64,000 nucleotides of DNA from Paguma larvata (lineage: Eukaryota; Chordata; Mammalia; Carnivora; Viverridae): the NCBI GenBank assembly GCA_030068075.1, contig CM057833.1:50779087-50843086 (forward strand), written 5' to 3'. The position numbers were made by a program, and so were the translations under genes. Positions 1 through 11,765 of this stretch are shown one piece after another. The first letter of the stretch is position 1. Each line of letters opens with the position of its first letter. The notes below the pieces were generated by a model. The model worked only from the letters and a program-made list of their open reading frames with translations. It ran no database searches and was not told the origin of the DNA.

Positions 1-4
1 AATA

Positions 5-212
5 TTTTTTTAACATTTATTTATTTTTGACAGACATAGAGACAGAGTATGAGCAGGGGAAGGGCAGAGAGAGGGAGATACAGAATCTGAAGCAGGCTCC
101 AGGCTCTGAGCCGTCAGCACAGAGCCCAACGTGGGGCTCGAACCCACAGACCGTGAGATCATGACCTGAGCTGAAGTCGGCCGCTTAACCAACTGAGCCA
201 CCCAGGCGCCCC
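5..212 (-). mobile_element. Felid tRNA-Lys SINE (SINEC_Fc-like)
   Basis: Complete minus-strand copy. The T-rich left end is the reversed A-tail, and the right end (ccacccaggcgcccc) is the reversed tRNA-like head. The left target duplication lies at or beyond the window edge. Confidence 0.93.
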
Positions 213-1204
213 TGGGCAAACTTTTTAATAACAATCTGACAGTACTGAATCTAGTACTGAAAAACTAGATGCAAACTAGATGTTCAGTAGTAGGTGAATG
301 ATTATATAAATTTGGCATTTATTTATATATGTATATACATATATTTAGCATATATTAGGAAGCATTATGCAAAGATATTTTGTTCAATGTATACAAAAGG
401 AAAGGAAATAACCTCAAATGATAATAATGATGATTTCCGAATGGTGGGATTATGAAATCTTTTTATCCTTTTATTAATTTGATGTTTCCGAGACATAGAA
501 ACCCTATCTAAATACAGAACTTCGTGTACATATCTAAATATTTAGATATTTATGTATTCGATTATTTATATATTTGGATAAATCTTACCTAAATATAGAG
601 GAACCTTCCCTAAAACATGGATATTCCTGTAGAGAACATGAAAAACCCTGGTGCGATTTCTTTGCTGTGTGGCAAATGTCATGCCAGAAGGAGAGTGAGA
701 GGAACTGCCTGATCCCACCACCCCCCCCCCCTTTACTGTACACACCCACCGGTTTTGTCCTTAGCAACAGGACTTTCTCTGAAAGGCCCTGACTGTGGCA
801 TCTGACAGGCTGCCTGGCTGGGACCCTTGTCCATCGCCCTGTGGTCGCAGGTGGAACGAGAAGGTCGCCCTGTACGTGGTTCTGCCGATGACCACGGCGG
901 CACAGCCCGTGTAGATCTGAGTCTGTAGGCATTCACTTACTTCAGAGTTCAGGGTTTCCAGAAGGCGGCGCAGACCCAGGAAATAATAAAATGATTGAAT
1001 AATTTCCCATTAAGTGTTTTATGAGGAGACTATGAAACAGACCCTCCCTTGGAATCCTAGGATTACAAAGCAATCAGAGAACTTTCCATATGACTTTACT
1101 CCAAATCCTGAATCCTTCTCTCAGTTCGTAGGGGAAAGAAATTCTGCGCAGAGTCCTCCAGACTACTGTGGCTGTGCCACTTTCTGGTTGTGTGACCTTA
1201 GACA
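213..1204. other. AT-rich intronic sequence, no gene seen
   Basis: A TA-rich stretch (about 300-580) is followed by mixed single-copy sequence. A C-run lies at 719-731. Short ORFs here have no recognisable protein. Confidence 0.6.
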
Positions 1205-1325
1205 ATTTGCTCATTCACTCAAGAAATGGTCACGGAGCTGCCGCTTTGCGCCAGGCTCTATGCCAGGTGCTGGGAATAAAATAATCAACAAGTGAAGGAC
1301 CTGCCCTCACAAAGTTTAATGCCCT
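1205..1325 (-). mobile_element. L2 LINE 3'-end relic
   Basis: Resembles reversed L2 3' end: 'tcattcactcaa' followed by 'gccaggtgctggg' and 'gacctgccctca'. Diverged, with approximate edges. Confidence 0.55.
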
Positions 1326-1754
1326 CAGGGGGAGGGGAAGGGGAGATACGGACACATTATTTCACTTATTTGACAACCCCTGTTTTTACCTTTCAGCTAA
1401 ATCCTGCTCTCTCTCATGGTTTGGTCCCACCCCGGTTTTGTCTCTATTTCGTACTCTTAGTTGAGAGTTTCATCCTTTCCTGATGCCCCAGGGATTATCT
1501 ACTGAGAGATGGCATCCAATCAGTATGTCCAGTATGGGGGCTTTTCTGAGCTACAGACTCCTGGAGCCAATTGTTAGTTGTCCTCGAGAGCCTAAAGACC
1601 ATCAAAAACCAGCTTATCCAAAACTGAGTTTGGCCTCATCTCCCTGCCTCCCCACCCAAACTGGCTTCTCCCCTGTTTCCTGTCTCCGTGAATAGCTCTG
1701 TTGTCCATCCAGTGTACAAACCAGAAATCAATCTCTGGTCTTCCATTTTCTTTT

Positions 1755-2320
1755 CTGCCATCCACATCTAATGACCCATCTAGCAGATTCCCTCTCCTGT
1801 GGAGATATTGTTCATTTCATTCCCCTTCTCTCTAGCCTACGAACTTCTGCTTCTTTTCTTCAGGCTCCTTTCTTTCCAGTCCAAACAATTAGTCTTTCTT
1901 GATGTAACTCTGATTACATCATTCCTACATGTAGCACCCTTTACTGGCTCCCCAGTGTCCTCAGAGTAATATCTAGTCTCGTCGGCATGGTCTTGTTGAG
2001 TTTTCCAGTCTCATGGCCTACCCCCCAACCCACTTTTCCTTAAATCTTAAAGCTTCAGCCTCTCCTTTCCTCACATCTGGACCTCTCCGTTTCATGCTGT
2101 AGATCTTGGGTCAGATGTTATTTACTCCAGGAAATCTTGCTCACATTCCCAAGTCCGGGAATTGGCATTACTGTCACGGCACTGGTTGGTCCGTTTCTCT
2201 CACCGGAAGACCATGCACTCTGTGGGGTCAAGGACATTACATTTTGTGTTTCTAGAATCCAGTCCAATGACAGGTAATTAATTACTTATTAGCAGGTGAT
2301 AAAAATAAATACTGATTAAA
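1755..2320 (+). mobile_element. L2 LINE 3'-end relic
   Basis: Pyrimidine-rich L2 3' region with 'ctttactggctccccagt', 'catctggacctctcc' and 'ccaggaaatcttgctcac', in the usual L2 order. Confidence 0.6.
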
Positions 2321-2619
2321 AATAAATAATTCTTTATTTCTCCTGACCATATCAATCTGAGCATAAGGACAAGGTCAAAATAATAATTACGAAACAATTG
2401 TTTTGTTCTCTTGGTCCTTCCTTGACCCAAACCCTTGATGTACCTCTTTCTTCCCTTAGAAGATGGTCCAGTCTCTCTGGCAAAGCGACCTCGAGTGGTA
2501 CACTCCACTGATCTCATAGACCGTGACTGGACGTGACACTTAAAACTAGAATAAAATCAACCATACATGGAGCTGCTGTGTAAGGTTCTGATCAGAAAGA
2601 GGGGAATACCGAAAAAGAA

Positions 2620-2870
2620 TAATAGCTAGCAAATATTAATAATTTGCTGAGAGCTTCTTATATGCCAAACACCATTTTAACTGCTTTATATGAATTTGTT
2701 TGATCCTCCTAACAATTCTAGGAACTAAGTAGGATTATTCCAGTGGTGCAGGTGAAAAAACTGAGGTCCAGTAACCCGTCTTAGGGCACAGAGCAGGAAG
2801 CGGTGGAACCAAGTCTGGCAGTCTGGTTCCAGGGCCACAGAATTAACCAGCACACTTACTGTGTCTCTAG
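2620..2870 (-). mobile_element. MIR SINE relic
   Basis: Reversed MIR signature: 'tatgccaaacaccatttta', then a Tcctcctaacaattct block, 'actgaggtccagtaac' and 'tctggcagtctggttcca'. Confidence 0.8.
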
Positions 2871-3084
2871 CTGAGCTCTAAAGCTCTGATCTATGTTTCT
2901 CTGGTTCTTATGAGCAAAAGCTGGGTCTGTGGACAATAAGGTATTCACTGTTATGGGTCTTCCTCTTCCTCAAACACTATCCTTGTTAGCTAGAAGGACC
3001 TAGCTAATCAAGACAGAGTTGGTCCTTCTCTCAAAGCCTCTGTGTTCCCGTCCTTACCTGGGGCACAGAGGTGCATCTTCTTCA

Positions 3085-3590
3085 TGAGAGGCAGAGTAAC
3101 ATCATGGTTAAAAAGTGGACTTTGGGGGCGCCTGGGTGGCTCAGTCGGTTAAGCGTCCGACTTCGGCTCAGGTCATGATCTCACAGTTCATGAGTTCGAG
3201 CCCCGCGTCGGGCTCAGTGCTGACAGCTCAGAGCCTGGAGCCTGTTTCAGGTTCTGTGTCTCCCTCTCTGTCTGTGCCCCTCCCTGCTCATGCTCTGTCT
3301 CTCTCTCTCAAAAATAAACATTAAAAAAAAAGTAAAAAAAAGTAAAAAAAAAGAAAAGTGGACTTTGATGTGAGACGACCTGGGGTCAGACCAACCACAG
3401 CTCTGTCACTTACTAGATTTATGACCTTGGGCAAATTCTTTACCCTCCCTATGCCTCACTTTCCTTACCTATACCATTAAGATATTAATATTATGGAGCC
3501 CATAGGCTGTTGTAAGGATTATGGGAATTAATGTATGTTACACGTGTAGAACAAGGCTTGGCACATAAGAAGCACTAAGTGTGTGCCTTA
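3085..3590 (+). mobile_element. MIR SINE split by a younger SINE
   Basis: MIR core in two parts (about 3085-3124 and 3354-3590): 'ctctgtcacttactagatt', 'atgaccttgggcaaattct', 'ggcttggcacataagaagca'. A felid SINE at 3125-3353 interrupts it. Confidence 0.85.
3125..3353 (+). mobile_element. Felid tRNA-Lys SINE inserted in MIR
   Basis: Full-length, from the GGGGCGCCTGGGTGG head to a compound A-rich tail. Perfect 14-bp target duplication aaaagtggactttg at 3111-3124 and 3354-3367. Confidence 0.96.
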
Positions 3591-4094
3591 GTGTTTTCAT
3601 AATTTACCATAACCTTGTTAATATTTACTTGAACTTGTATTAGGATACTTTGATTCTTAAGCACCAGGGTAATTCTACTACTGTTCGAGATGTAGGAAGA
3701 AATCTACCTATTCTTTCATTTCATTATGGGCTTTAAATATATATATTTTATCCAGAAAGATAAAAATAAATCATCTGCAAAACCCCACATGAAAGGTTTT
3801 CATAAATCTTGTGAAAGTTGGGCCAAGTTTAAAGATAGATGCTTAGATTGATTTAAAGCCCTTTATTGTGAACATTCTAATGGGGGTCCTTCTAGAGGGA
3901 GGATCCGACATGGTCTGGCTAGCAGTATGTGGGGGGAGGGTATCACTGGAACCATGGTCTTTTATTTACCTGATGGATGTGAGTTAGAGGAGTTAGCTTA
4001 GGCTTAAGGAGAACCTATAGATGATAGAGCCCTTGTCTTGCTCGCACCAAGAGGGCAGTATACCATATGACATCCGGTTCTGGGTCCTTAGCCT

Positions 4095-4375
4095 GGCGTT
4101 CATGGGCCATACTCCCTGTCTTGGTCAAACCCGCCTTGCTACCCTGCGCCCTTCCACTCCTACTCTGTCTTCTGCCTGGAATTTTCTCACTCATATCCCA
4201 ATAAAACCTGAGCCTGCGTACATCTTAAGGCCCAGATTAAAACCCATTTTCTTTCTGAAGCTTTTTTTGAGCCTGCTGACCTCCCCTTCGTTCTTTGCAC
4301 TATGCCTCCCTCTCTTGTGCATATTTTCGCTTTCTAAGTTTGCTGTGCTTCCAGGGAATTTCCCGCTAGTCTGAG
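4095..4375 (+). mobile_element. L2 LINE 3'-end relic
   Basis: 'ctgcctggaattttctcac' and 'ttctgaagctttttttgagc' correspond to the pyrimidine-rich L2 3' region. Confidence 0.55.
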
Positions 4376-4384
4376 CTCTCAGAT

Positions 4385-4530
4385 ACATTTCTTTCCTTTA
4401 ACCCTTAAGACAACTTTGTGAGGAGTTATAACCCTTACTTTGCTGCTAAGGAAGCCAAGGCTCAGAAAGGTTAAGAGATTTGCCTAAAGACACAAAGCTA
4501 AATCAGACTCCGACTCCGGTATTCTTTTTT
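4385..4530 (-). mobile_element. MIR SINE relic
   Basis: Reversed MIR core: 'gaagccaaggctcagaaagg', 'ttaagagatttgcctaaaga', 'cacaaagctaaatcag'. Confidence 0.75.
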
Positions 4531-4539
4531 TCTGCCCCA

Positions 4540-4690
4540 GACTCCTTCTCTGAAGTCACGTGCCTGTCTTGCTCAATCTTATATCTCCCTGAAATGTTTA
4601 GTACAGCTTCAGGTTCAATAAATTTCTTTATTCACTCAACTCATGTTTATTGAACCTCTGAGGTGTTGCTTAGGTCCTGGGCCCTGGCAT
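4540..4690 (+). mobile_element. L2 LINE end fragments
   Basis: An L2-like 3' terminus ('ttcaataaatttctttattc') runs into an inverted L2-like fragment ('tgtttattgaacctctgagg'). Both are short and diverged. Confidence 0.45.
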
Positions 4691-5829
4691 TAAAAATTTT
4701 AGATGTTTGTGGAAGTAAAGAAGAAATGCCATTAACATAGCATTTTACTTAGTAAAATGGATTTCATAGGGTTCACAAACTCAGATGTCAACAGGACAGG
4801 CGGGTGGTTGAGTTAAGAAGGTTGGTTGTAATCCATCGTAAAGCAGTGTGGACTCATGCTAACTGGACATCGGTACTCTCTCTAATGGAGGTAACCGCTA
4901 CTGAACTCCAGCCCGTTGTCGCCACATTGGAATGTGGGCCTAATGTTAGGAGATTTTCAGTTGTTTCAGAAAAACCGGAAGTTCAGACTTTTAAAATATC
5001 CTTATATTCAATATTAGCAGATCATTTAATTTTTAAAAAGGACTAAAGAGCTAAACAACACATGACCGGTGGTTACAGCTCAGCACTTGAAATGTTGCAT
5101 ATTGAGCTGACATTGTAGCTCCCAGTGCCTGCGCTCCGGAGGCAGGAGCCAGTGCTGAAGAAGGACCCGGTCCCTCTCTTCCTCCCCGTTCTCAGTAGCT
5201 TGGTTGCAGGTCTTGCTCACCTGCAGGTCTGCCTGGATTCACAGCAGTCACACCATCTCCTTGCCCTTCCCCACTTGGCCTGTCGAGGAGTGATGACTGT
5301 CCTGTCTCTTCCGAAGAGATCACTGACACTAGATCTTGCTCCCTCATTTAGCTCCCTGTCTTCCTTGTGATGAATGAGGCGGAGCAGATGACAAGCAGGG
5401 ATCACTGGGCAGAAGATCAAAAGCTCCCCCTGGGCTGCCTGGGGCATATTTATGACTTTGGCTCTTTGGGATGTTCCACCCATGAAAATGTGGGAGCTGT
5501 GGGGAGTTAACTTCTCCCCGCTGGATACTTCTACTCAGACCCAGTGAGAAAAGAGAGATTTGTGCCAGGAGGACCAGTACTAAGGAGGACCTCTGACAAC
5601 AGAATCGGGGACAACCTGTTAGGAATTTTCTGTGGCTGATGACTTTGTAAAATAGGGTACAAACTATTTTGTACACAGGGACCTGTGGAGTCACTTCAGC
5701 TTTGTGATTTGGTAACTATAAATTAATATCAATACTTGTTTGTATTTTTTAAAAAATACTTGTTTAAAGTATTAACGGAGGTGGTTATTCTAAGGGACTC
5801 AGTCTCAGTAAATCATATAGTCCCAGTAT
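4691..5829. other. Single-copy intronic sequence, no gene seen
   Basis: No convincing repeat or exon recognised. ORFs of 80-116 codons occur on both strands but look random. Confidence 0.55.
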
Positions 5830-6000
5830 CCTGGCGCAGGGTTGCTTAAAACATGATTTGAGGGGCATTAGCAACCGGCATGCTGGAGGTTTGTTAAAAG
5901 TGTTAATTCCTGGACTTCATCCCAGATCTAGGAATGGGGTCTGGGAATTTGCATTTAACAAGTATCTCGAGATTCTCATGTATGCAAAGATTAAGAAGCT
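5830..6000 (+). mobile_element. MER5A-like hAT DNA transposon relic
   Basis: 'gtctgggaatttgcattta', 'tctcatgtatgcaaagatta' and a 'ggacttcatcccagatcta' block follow the MER5A consensus order. Confidence 0.7.
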
Positions 6001-6004
6001 TTGG

Positions 6005-6115
6005 CTAATGATAGCAATGATAATGATGAAAACAGAGCCCTAAGTGTTTTAAGTGCTATATATTTATTCCTTACAGCATGCCCGCGAGGTACCTCTTTCC
6101 CAAAGTGTGAAATAG
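6005..6115 (-). mobile_element. MIR SINE relic, partial
   Basis: Reversed MIR 3' portion: 'agtgttttaagtgctatata' and 'cttacagcatgcccgcgagg'. Confidence 0.55.
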
Positions 6116-6384
6116 ATATCACTGTTCGCAATTGAAATTTTGGATGACACAAAAACATTTCTTTTAATTTTTAAAGTTTTATGTTTACCTTTTGTATAAA
6201 ACACATGTATTTAATTAACCTACTAAACTCATAACTTTGTGGATATTAAATTTTAAGTGAAGGCTAAATTCATTTGAGGAAAAATAATGAGTCACTTTAA
6301 AGGGAAATGTTAAGTAAATTATAGTTCCAGTAACAAAAACCGTGAAGGTAGGAAGTGAATAATTGAAATTTATAAAGCACTAAG

Positions 6385-6625
6385 ATGAATAAAAAAGCTC
6401 TGTAGTGAGCCAGAGACTTGGATTTAAATCTGAGTTAAATCCTTGCTTGCTGTGTGCCCTTGACTATATCTCTTTCCCTCTCTGAGCCTTAGCTTTATTC
6501 TCAGCAAAACGGAAATATTAAAACCAATGTTACTGATCTGTGCTGAAGAATAATATGCAAAAACTTAAGTAAAAGAACATATAATAGGTGTCAAGAAATA
6601 ATATTGACTATTACTTGAGTTGTCC
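6385..6625 (+). mobile_element. MIR SINE relic
   Basis: MIR order is visible: 'agagacttggatttaaatc', 'tgctgtgtgcccttgacta', 'tctgagccttagctttatt'. Confidence 0.7.
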
Positions 6626-6754
6626 TAAAATATAAAATGAATATGAGTCTTTAATGTAGACATTACTGGAATCTTCTTAAGAATACATTAGACATAGAAA
6701 CTCCTATTTTCTCATGTCTTTTTTTTAGCTGTGACTTCACCACACTTCCTGAAT

Positions 6755-6940
6755 AGTTTAAGAGGAGAGAGCCCTGGACTGGGAATCTGAAGGCTTGGGT
6801 TCTACTTCCAGCTTTGTCTCAGGCTATCTCTGTGACCTCTAACGTGACAATTTGCCTCATTGTACCTCAGTTTTATAATCTATGGAGCGGGTTTGCCCTG
6901 GAAGGCTTCCAAGGTTTTTCCCAGCCCCAACATTCCGTTT
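6755..6940 (+). mobile_element. MIR/MIR3-type SINE relic
   Basis: 'gccctggactgggaatctga', 'tgcctcattgtacctcagt' and the terminal 'ttccaaggtttttcccagcc' suggest a MIR3-like end. Confidence 0.6.
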
Positions 6941-7034
6941 GCATCAGATCTATTTCTTGATTACCCGAAATAAATGGAGAACAGTTAGCATAGATTCCAT
7001 ACCGTTTTCGCCCAGTAGGTGATTTGCCAGACTG

Positions 7035-7152
7035 CTTGACTTCCTGGTTTCATTGTCTTGTGTTTCTTTGGAGGTGCTGAAGAATAGGAAAACCAAATGG
7101 CTGGCAGAAGGAAGAGGGAAAAAGAAGACCCTGGAATAAGGAACCTGGATTC
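7035..7152 (-). repeat. Unclassified ~118-bp repeat, copy 1
   Basis: On the minus strand this reads gaatcc..gttcc.., a T/C-rich stretch, then cagccatttggtttt (7089-7103 in reverse) and a 'gcacctccaaagaaa' block. The same order recurs at 8726-8843 on the plus strand. I do not recognise the family. Confidence 0.6.
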
Positions 7153-8124
7153 CCCACAAGTTAGAAAGAGCTCCCAAATGAATAAAAGTTGATTATGTGT
7201 TCACGATACTGCACTTTGACAATGCTGCATATCCTGTTAATGGAATCACGAAGCATTGGGCTAGAGAGTGATTCATAAATTGTGTCTCTGCATTTCTTCT
7301 GCCTGTGAAATAGCAATTCTTAAAGTGGAAGATCTTTAGTCTTTAAGAAAGTGAATTAATAATTATGATGGCATAATTAGCTGCCTGAGTGAGTTCTCTG
7401 AAATGAAGTTTTTTGGGGTCAACTTTTTTTTTTTTTTTTTTTGTCTACCAGTTAAGCAGTTAGGCAGAGTTCTTTCTATTTCATGCCCGGAAGTATCAAA
7501 CAGAAAAATCATGGGATGCTGAAATTGCTGAACACACACGAAGCGGTGCCACAGTGTCCTCACCCTGTGCCAAAGCAAATTTCTGAGCATTATGTAATTT
7601 CTCCCTGGCTTTGAGATCCCACGATCCTGTCTGAGGCCGATGCTGTATAATCGGCTGGGGCAGTATTCCATCAGGCATTTCCTCAGTGGGTAGATATCTT
7701 GTCAGTGTTGAGGACCTGTGAATGGGAAGCCCAGAGGCTTCCATCATTTCAGCCCACATCTGGCGTCTTGCTGTGTTCCCGAGTTCATGCTGAGGATCGC
7801 TACAAAAGATAGCACTTAATTGACTAAAACATAAATCATGACTTGCAAGGGTACATTCATTCATTTGGAAAGTATTTTTGATCATCCACTGAGCTAATAG
7901 TGTTGTGGAATTAAAAAAAAGTTATTTTATATGGTTTCAAAAACGAGTATATGGTAGAGCTTTTGTCCTCAAGGAAATAACAGTCCTTCGGAGAGCCAAG
8001 GCTTGCCTTCCCAAGTTAAATAGCAACAAATAGGAAAATCGAGGTCCCCCTACCGTGCTCCAGTGGTGGACGCAAGGCACTGTCACAGAGTGTGGGTGCC
8101 GCTTGGGTGCCCTTGTCTTATTCT
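7153..8124. other. Intronic sequence, no gene seen
   Basis: A T18 run lies at 7425-7442. A weak L2-like fragment may lie near 7850-7900. Minus-strand ORFs of 102 and 129 codons overlap here but match nothing I know. Confidence 0.5.
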
Positions 8125-8235
8125 CTCACAATACCAATGAGGAAACCAAAGCACAGGGAATCTAAAAAGATGCCAGGAAAGGACGGAATTGGGGCTTGAA
8201 TGCAGACATCCTAATGCCCTTTGACTCTGTTTTCT
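8125..8235 (-). mobile_element. MIR SINE relic, partial
   Basis: Reversed MIR core: 'caatgaggaaaccaaagcac' and 'ggaattggggcttgaatgca'. Confidence 0.6.
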
Positions 8236-8377
8236 GCTGTTCTAAGACTGTTTAAGCACGAGATTAATGATTTTGGAAAAGCGATAGGTGTTTAGACGGG
8301 AAAAAGTGGCCCACTTTAAAACCAGAATTCCAGCATTACTTCTGGAAACTCTCTCTGCAGAGAGACACAATTTTAAA

Positions 8378-8565
8378 AGATTATAATTTTTTTAGTCCCA
8401 GTATGATTAACCTACAGTGTTATATTAGTTTCGTTGTACATTATAGTGATTCAACAATCCTATACTTCACCCAGTGCTCATCATGGTAAGTGCATTCTTA
8501 GTCTCTGTCATCTGTTTCACTCATCTCCTCACCCACCTCCCCTCTGGGAACCATCAGTTCGTTCT
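8378..8565 (-). mobile_element. L1 3'-UTR fragment, antisense
   Basis: 'agtgttatattagtttcgt', 'gtgattcaacaatcctatac' and 'cagtgctcatcatggtaagt' are the reversed 3' UTR common to carnivore and older mammalian L1s. A degraded T-rich end lies at the left. Confidence 0.8.
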
Positions 8566-8725
8566 CTCCAGGAGACACAACTTGACGTGATAAATACAAC
8601 ATACACAACTCTCTAGTCCAGTGGCAACGTGATGCCATTAGCTAGATATACATTATTGTCAAACTCTGGTACTGTAAAACCATCACCAACTTCTCATCAT
8701 GATGGAGAAATTTCTAGCATGAGGA

Positions 8726-8843
8726 GAATCTACGTTCCTGGTTTCTCAGTGTTTTCTTTTTCTTTCTCTCTTCCTTTTGTCAGCCATTTGGTTTTATTGT
8801 CCATGAGCACCTTCAAAGGGGCGCAAGAAAATGAAGCCACTAC
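8726..8843 (+). repeat. Unclassified ~118-bp repeat, copy 2
   Basis: Plus-strand counterpart of 7035-7152. The exact shared core cagccatttggtttt is at 8781-8795. It runs directly into a MIR tail. Confidence 0.6.
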
Positions 8844-8859
8844 ATTGGCTGCCATTCAG

Positions 8860-9030
8860 CAACTCTGGAAAATTGCCTGTCTTCCCTGAATTTCCTCATC
8901 AGTAAAGTGGAAATGGTAATTAGTACTGACCTTGTAGAATTGTTCTAAAAGTGAAATGAATTTGTATGGCTTAGAACAGCGCCAAACACATGGCAAACAC
9001 TATGGAATTCTTCACTGTCTTCATCATCTC
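8860..9030 (+). mobile_element. MIR SINE relic, 3' part
   Basis: 'tttcctcatcagtaaagtgg', 'gaccttgtagaattgttcta' and 'gaacagcgccaaacacatgg' follow MIR. Confidence 0.75.
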
Positions 9031-9187
9031 GACCATTATCACTGTGTGGTTCTGTCTTGCTTGTCCCTGCCTCTGACTCACAGTCTTCTCAGGCCGTACA
9101 CCTGTGGTACACACACCGTCCCTAAATTTTCATCTCCTTTGTAGAAGAAAAGTATTTATATCTCCTTTTCCATATCTTAGATCTTAA

Positions 9188-9402
9188 ATTTTTTTTAGCG
9201 TTTTTATTTTATTTTTGAGAGACATAGAGACAGAGCGTGAGCAAGGGAAGGGCAGAGAGAGAGGGAGATACAGAATCTGAAGCAGGCTCCAGGCTCTGAG
9301 CCATCAGCACAGAGCCTGACGTGGGGCTTGAACTCACAGACTGTGAGATCATGACCTGAGCCGAAGTCGGCCGCTTAACCGACTGAGCCACCCAGGCACC
9401 CC
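9188..9402 (-). mobile_element. Felid tRNA-Lys SINE
   Basis: Full-length minus-strand copy with a perfect 13-bp target duplication tcttagatcttaa at 9175-9187 and 9403-9415. Confidence 0.96.
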
Positions 9403-9871
9403 TCTTAGATCTTAATAAAAGTACTTTAAGTTCAGCCTCCTGAGAAACTGCCAATTTTGTTGCTGATGACTGACCTGAACAGATTTTCATATCAGTTAGC
9501 ATTGGGAGTGCCTTAGGGATCATAACAATAGCCCCCTCATTGAAAGGTGAGACTACTGAGACCTAGAGAAGTTACTTACCCATCTGTGATGGATGTACAT
9601 CAGAGGTTATGGTTAGAACTTGGGAATCTTGACTTTAATCCCAAGCTACTTCTATTCATGTCTATATTGAGGGAGAGGAAGAAGAAATGTAAGACATAGT
9701 GCCTAGAGATAGTCAATGCTGGCTTCCTAGAAGTACCACTGTGATGACCTGTCAAAAGGGCAGAGCTGTGTTTTTTACTGTGATAAGGGAGATCGGCACC
9801 TTGAAAGAGGAGAAACGGGGCTATGTTGTGATATTTATGAAGTCTGGGGATTTGTATTAAGGTGGATATTT

Positions 9872-10102
9872 GGGGTACCTGGGTGGCTCATTCGGTGAAG
9901 CCTCCAATTTCGGCTCAGGTCACGATCTCACCGTTTATGAGTTCAAGCCCATGTCTGGAGCTGACAGCTTGGAGCCTGGAGCCTGCTTCGGATTCGATGT
10001 CTCTCTCTCTCTCTACCCCTCCCCCACTCGTGTTCTGTCTCTCGCTCAAAAGTAAGTAAACATTAAAAAAAAGAACCTAAAAAAAAAACAAAAAAAAAGA
10101 GA
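9872..10102 (+). mobile_element. Felid tRNA-Lys SINE (diverged)
   Basis: Head GGGGTACCTGGGTGGCTCA and a mixed A-rich tail. A 9-bp duplication, tggatattt/tggatcttt, has one mismatch (9863-9871, 10103-10111). The body has a small deletion after the B-box region ('cccatgtctggagctgac'). Confidence 0.9.
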
Positions 10103-10464
10103 TGGATCTTTGAATGCTAGAACTTGATTAAAGTACATAAGTATCAAGCTATGATAGTTCGGAATTAGTGAACACAACCATGTATGAGAATGACAGAGAG
10201 GAAACAGTCATGACATGCTCTCTACTAAAAAATTGATCAGTTTGATGTTTTTGCGATGGATTTTTCAGAAGTTTATCTGCAACCTTTATCTTCCTGGCTG
10301 AGATTTTTCTGGAATGTGAAGTCATGATGAAGAAAGTGATTTACTGGAATAGTAAAGTCATAGGAATGTGGACAGTAAGCTGTGTGGTGTAGATAATTCT
10401 GGACTCAACAATAATTATACATTTCTTAGGCACCAACTCTGTGTCAGATTATTTACACACCTGT

Positions 10465-10575
10465 TTTGCTGAAAGTTCAGTATAGGCAGGGATCACATTT
10501 ATTTTGTAGATTGTTCTGTCTCTAGTTCCCACATATTGAGACTGGCACATGGTAAGCAATCTAAATAATTGTAAA
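10465..10575 (+). mobile_element. L2 LINE 3'-end relic
   Basis: 'ggcagggatcacatttattt' and 'gagactggcacatggtaagc' correspond to the final ~100 bp of L2. Confidence 0.6.
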
Positions 10576-10756
10576 ATGTGTTAATTTTGTTATGATACGA
10601 TGCAGTTGGTATCATTCTATGACCCTGAAATTTCACCTCTGGGTATGTAAACCAAAGAAATTCTCATAAGTTCCTTAAGGGAACATATACCAGAATGTTC
10701 ATCATAGCATTGTTGGTGGTAGCTGGGAATTGGCAACAATATGGATGCCCATTTGT

Positions 10757-11165
10757 GTGAGTATTCTCCAGAGAAACAGAACCAATAGGATATGTGTATT
10801 TCTCTCTCTAACTCTGTGTATGTGTGTCTGGATGGATGGATGATGGCTAGATAGATAGATATAGATTTCTTGATTATGGAGGCTGGCCAGTCCAAACTCT
10901 GCAGAGTAGACTGGCAGCCTGGAGACCAGGGAAGAGCCAATGCTACAGTTCAATTTGGAAGCCTCTCTGCTGGCAGAATTCCCTCTCTCTTGGAGAAAGT
11001 CAGCCTTTTGTTCCATTCAGACCTTCAGCTGATTGGATGAGGCCCACCCACATTACAAAAGGCAATCTTTACTCAAAGTCCACCAATGTTAATTTCACTT
11101 AAAAACACAGAAACATCTGGGCACTGTGGGCCATCCAAGTCAACACATAAAATTCACTATCACAC
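10757..11165 (+). mobile_element. Ancient mammalian repeat, class not assigned
   Basis: 'tattctccagagaaacagaa', 'tcagctgattggatgaggcc' and 'caagtcaacacataaaattc' are familiar from a common mammalian repeat whose class I cannot name with confidence. A GATA/GGAT simple tract lies inside (10830-10863). Confidence 0.6.
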
Positions 11166-11214
11166 CATTCCTGTGAGATTAGATACGTAAATTTAATGGA
11201 TGCAGACCCCAGGA

Positions 11215-11765
11215 TACTGTATCAGTAAGTGTCCCAACAGGAAAGAGAAGGCCAGTTCAAGAGAGTTCAACTGAAAAGAGTTTAGCAAAGATACTGCTTA
11301 TGATGGTAGACAAAGTTAAGGGATCAACAGGGACATTAAGTCACCCAGGGACTATCAAGTAGGATAAACCCTTGTCACCCCTACGCCCAAAGAATAAGGG
11401 GAGAGAATGATGTACTTGGAGCTTAATGAGACCAGAGCCATGGAGGGGAGGTGACCCAGCAGAAGCTGGCTGTCACCTTAAAGGAGCAGACCTACTGCTC
11501 AATTCTCAGTAAGACAGGGAGAGAGAGGAGACAGGGAGAGAGCACATGAGAGCTTGAAGGGTGGCAGCCAATTGACCTGACCTCTCTTTCTTCCTTCCCT
11601 GGGTCTTCTCTTGGTGCCTCCCGTTGGTCAAACACAACCAGAAAGAAGCCAGTAGGCCCAGGCTCTGGCTGGTGTGTCTGTAAAGATCAGTCTTGGGGCA
11701 CAGAACGAGGCAAGGAATGACCCAATGGCACAGAAAGGGCCAACGACAAAAGGCCAGCACAAACA
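11215..11765 (+). mobile_element. Ancient mammalian repeat, class not assigned
   Basis: 'tcccaacaggaaagagaagg', 'aagtcacccagggactatc', 'tgacctctctttcttccttc' and 'tggggcacagaacgaggcaa' recall another medium-copy repeat. It sits inside the split L1 tail. Confidence 0.45.

Noticed and set aside
3115..3324. Recurring ORFs with a peptide like AWVAQSVKRPTSAQVMIS (also near 10, 9209, 19818, 20046, 52591 and others)
   Set aside because: This is the translation of the felid SINE head and body, repeated wherever a copy lies. It is not a protein family.
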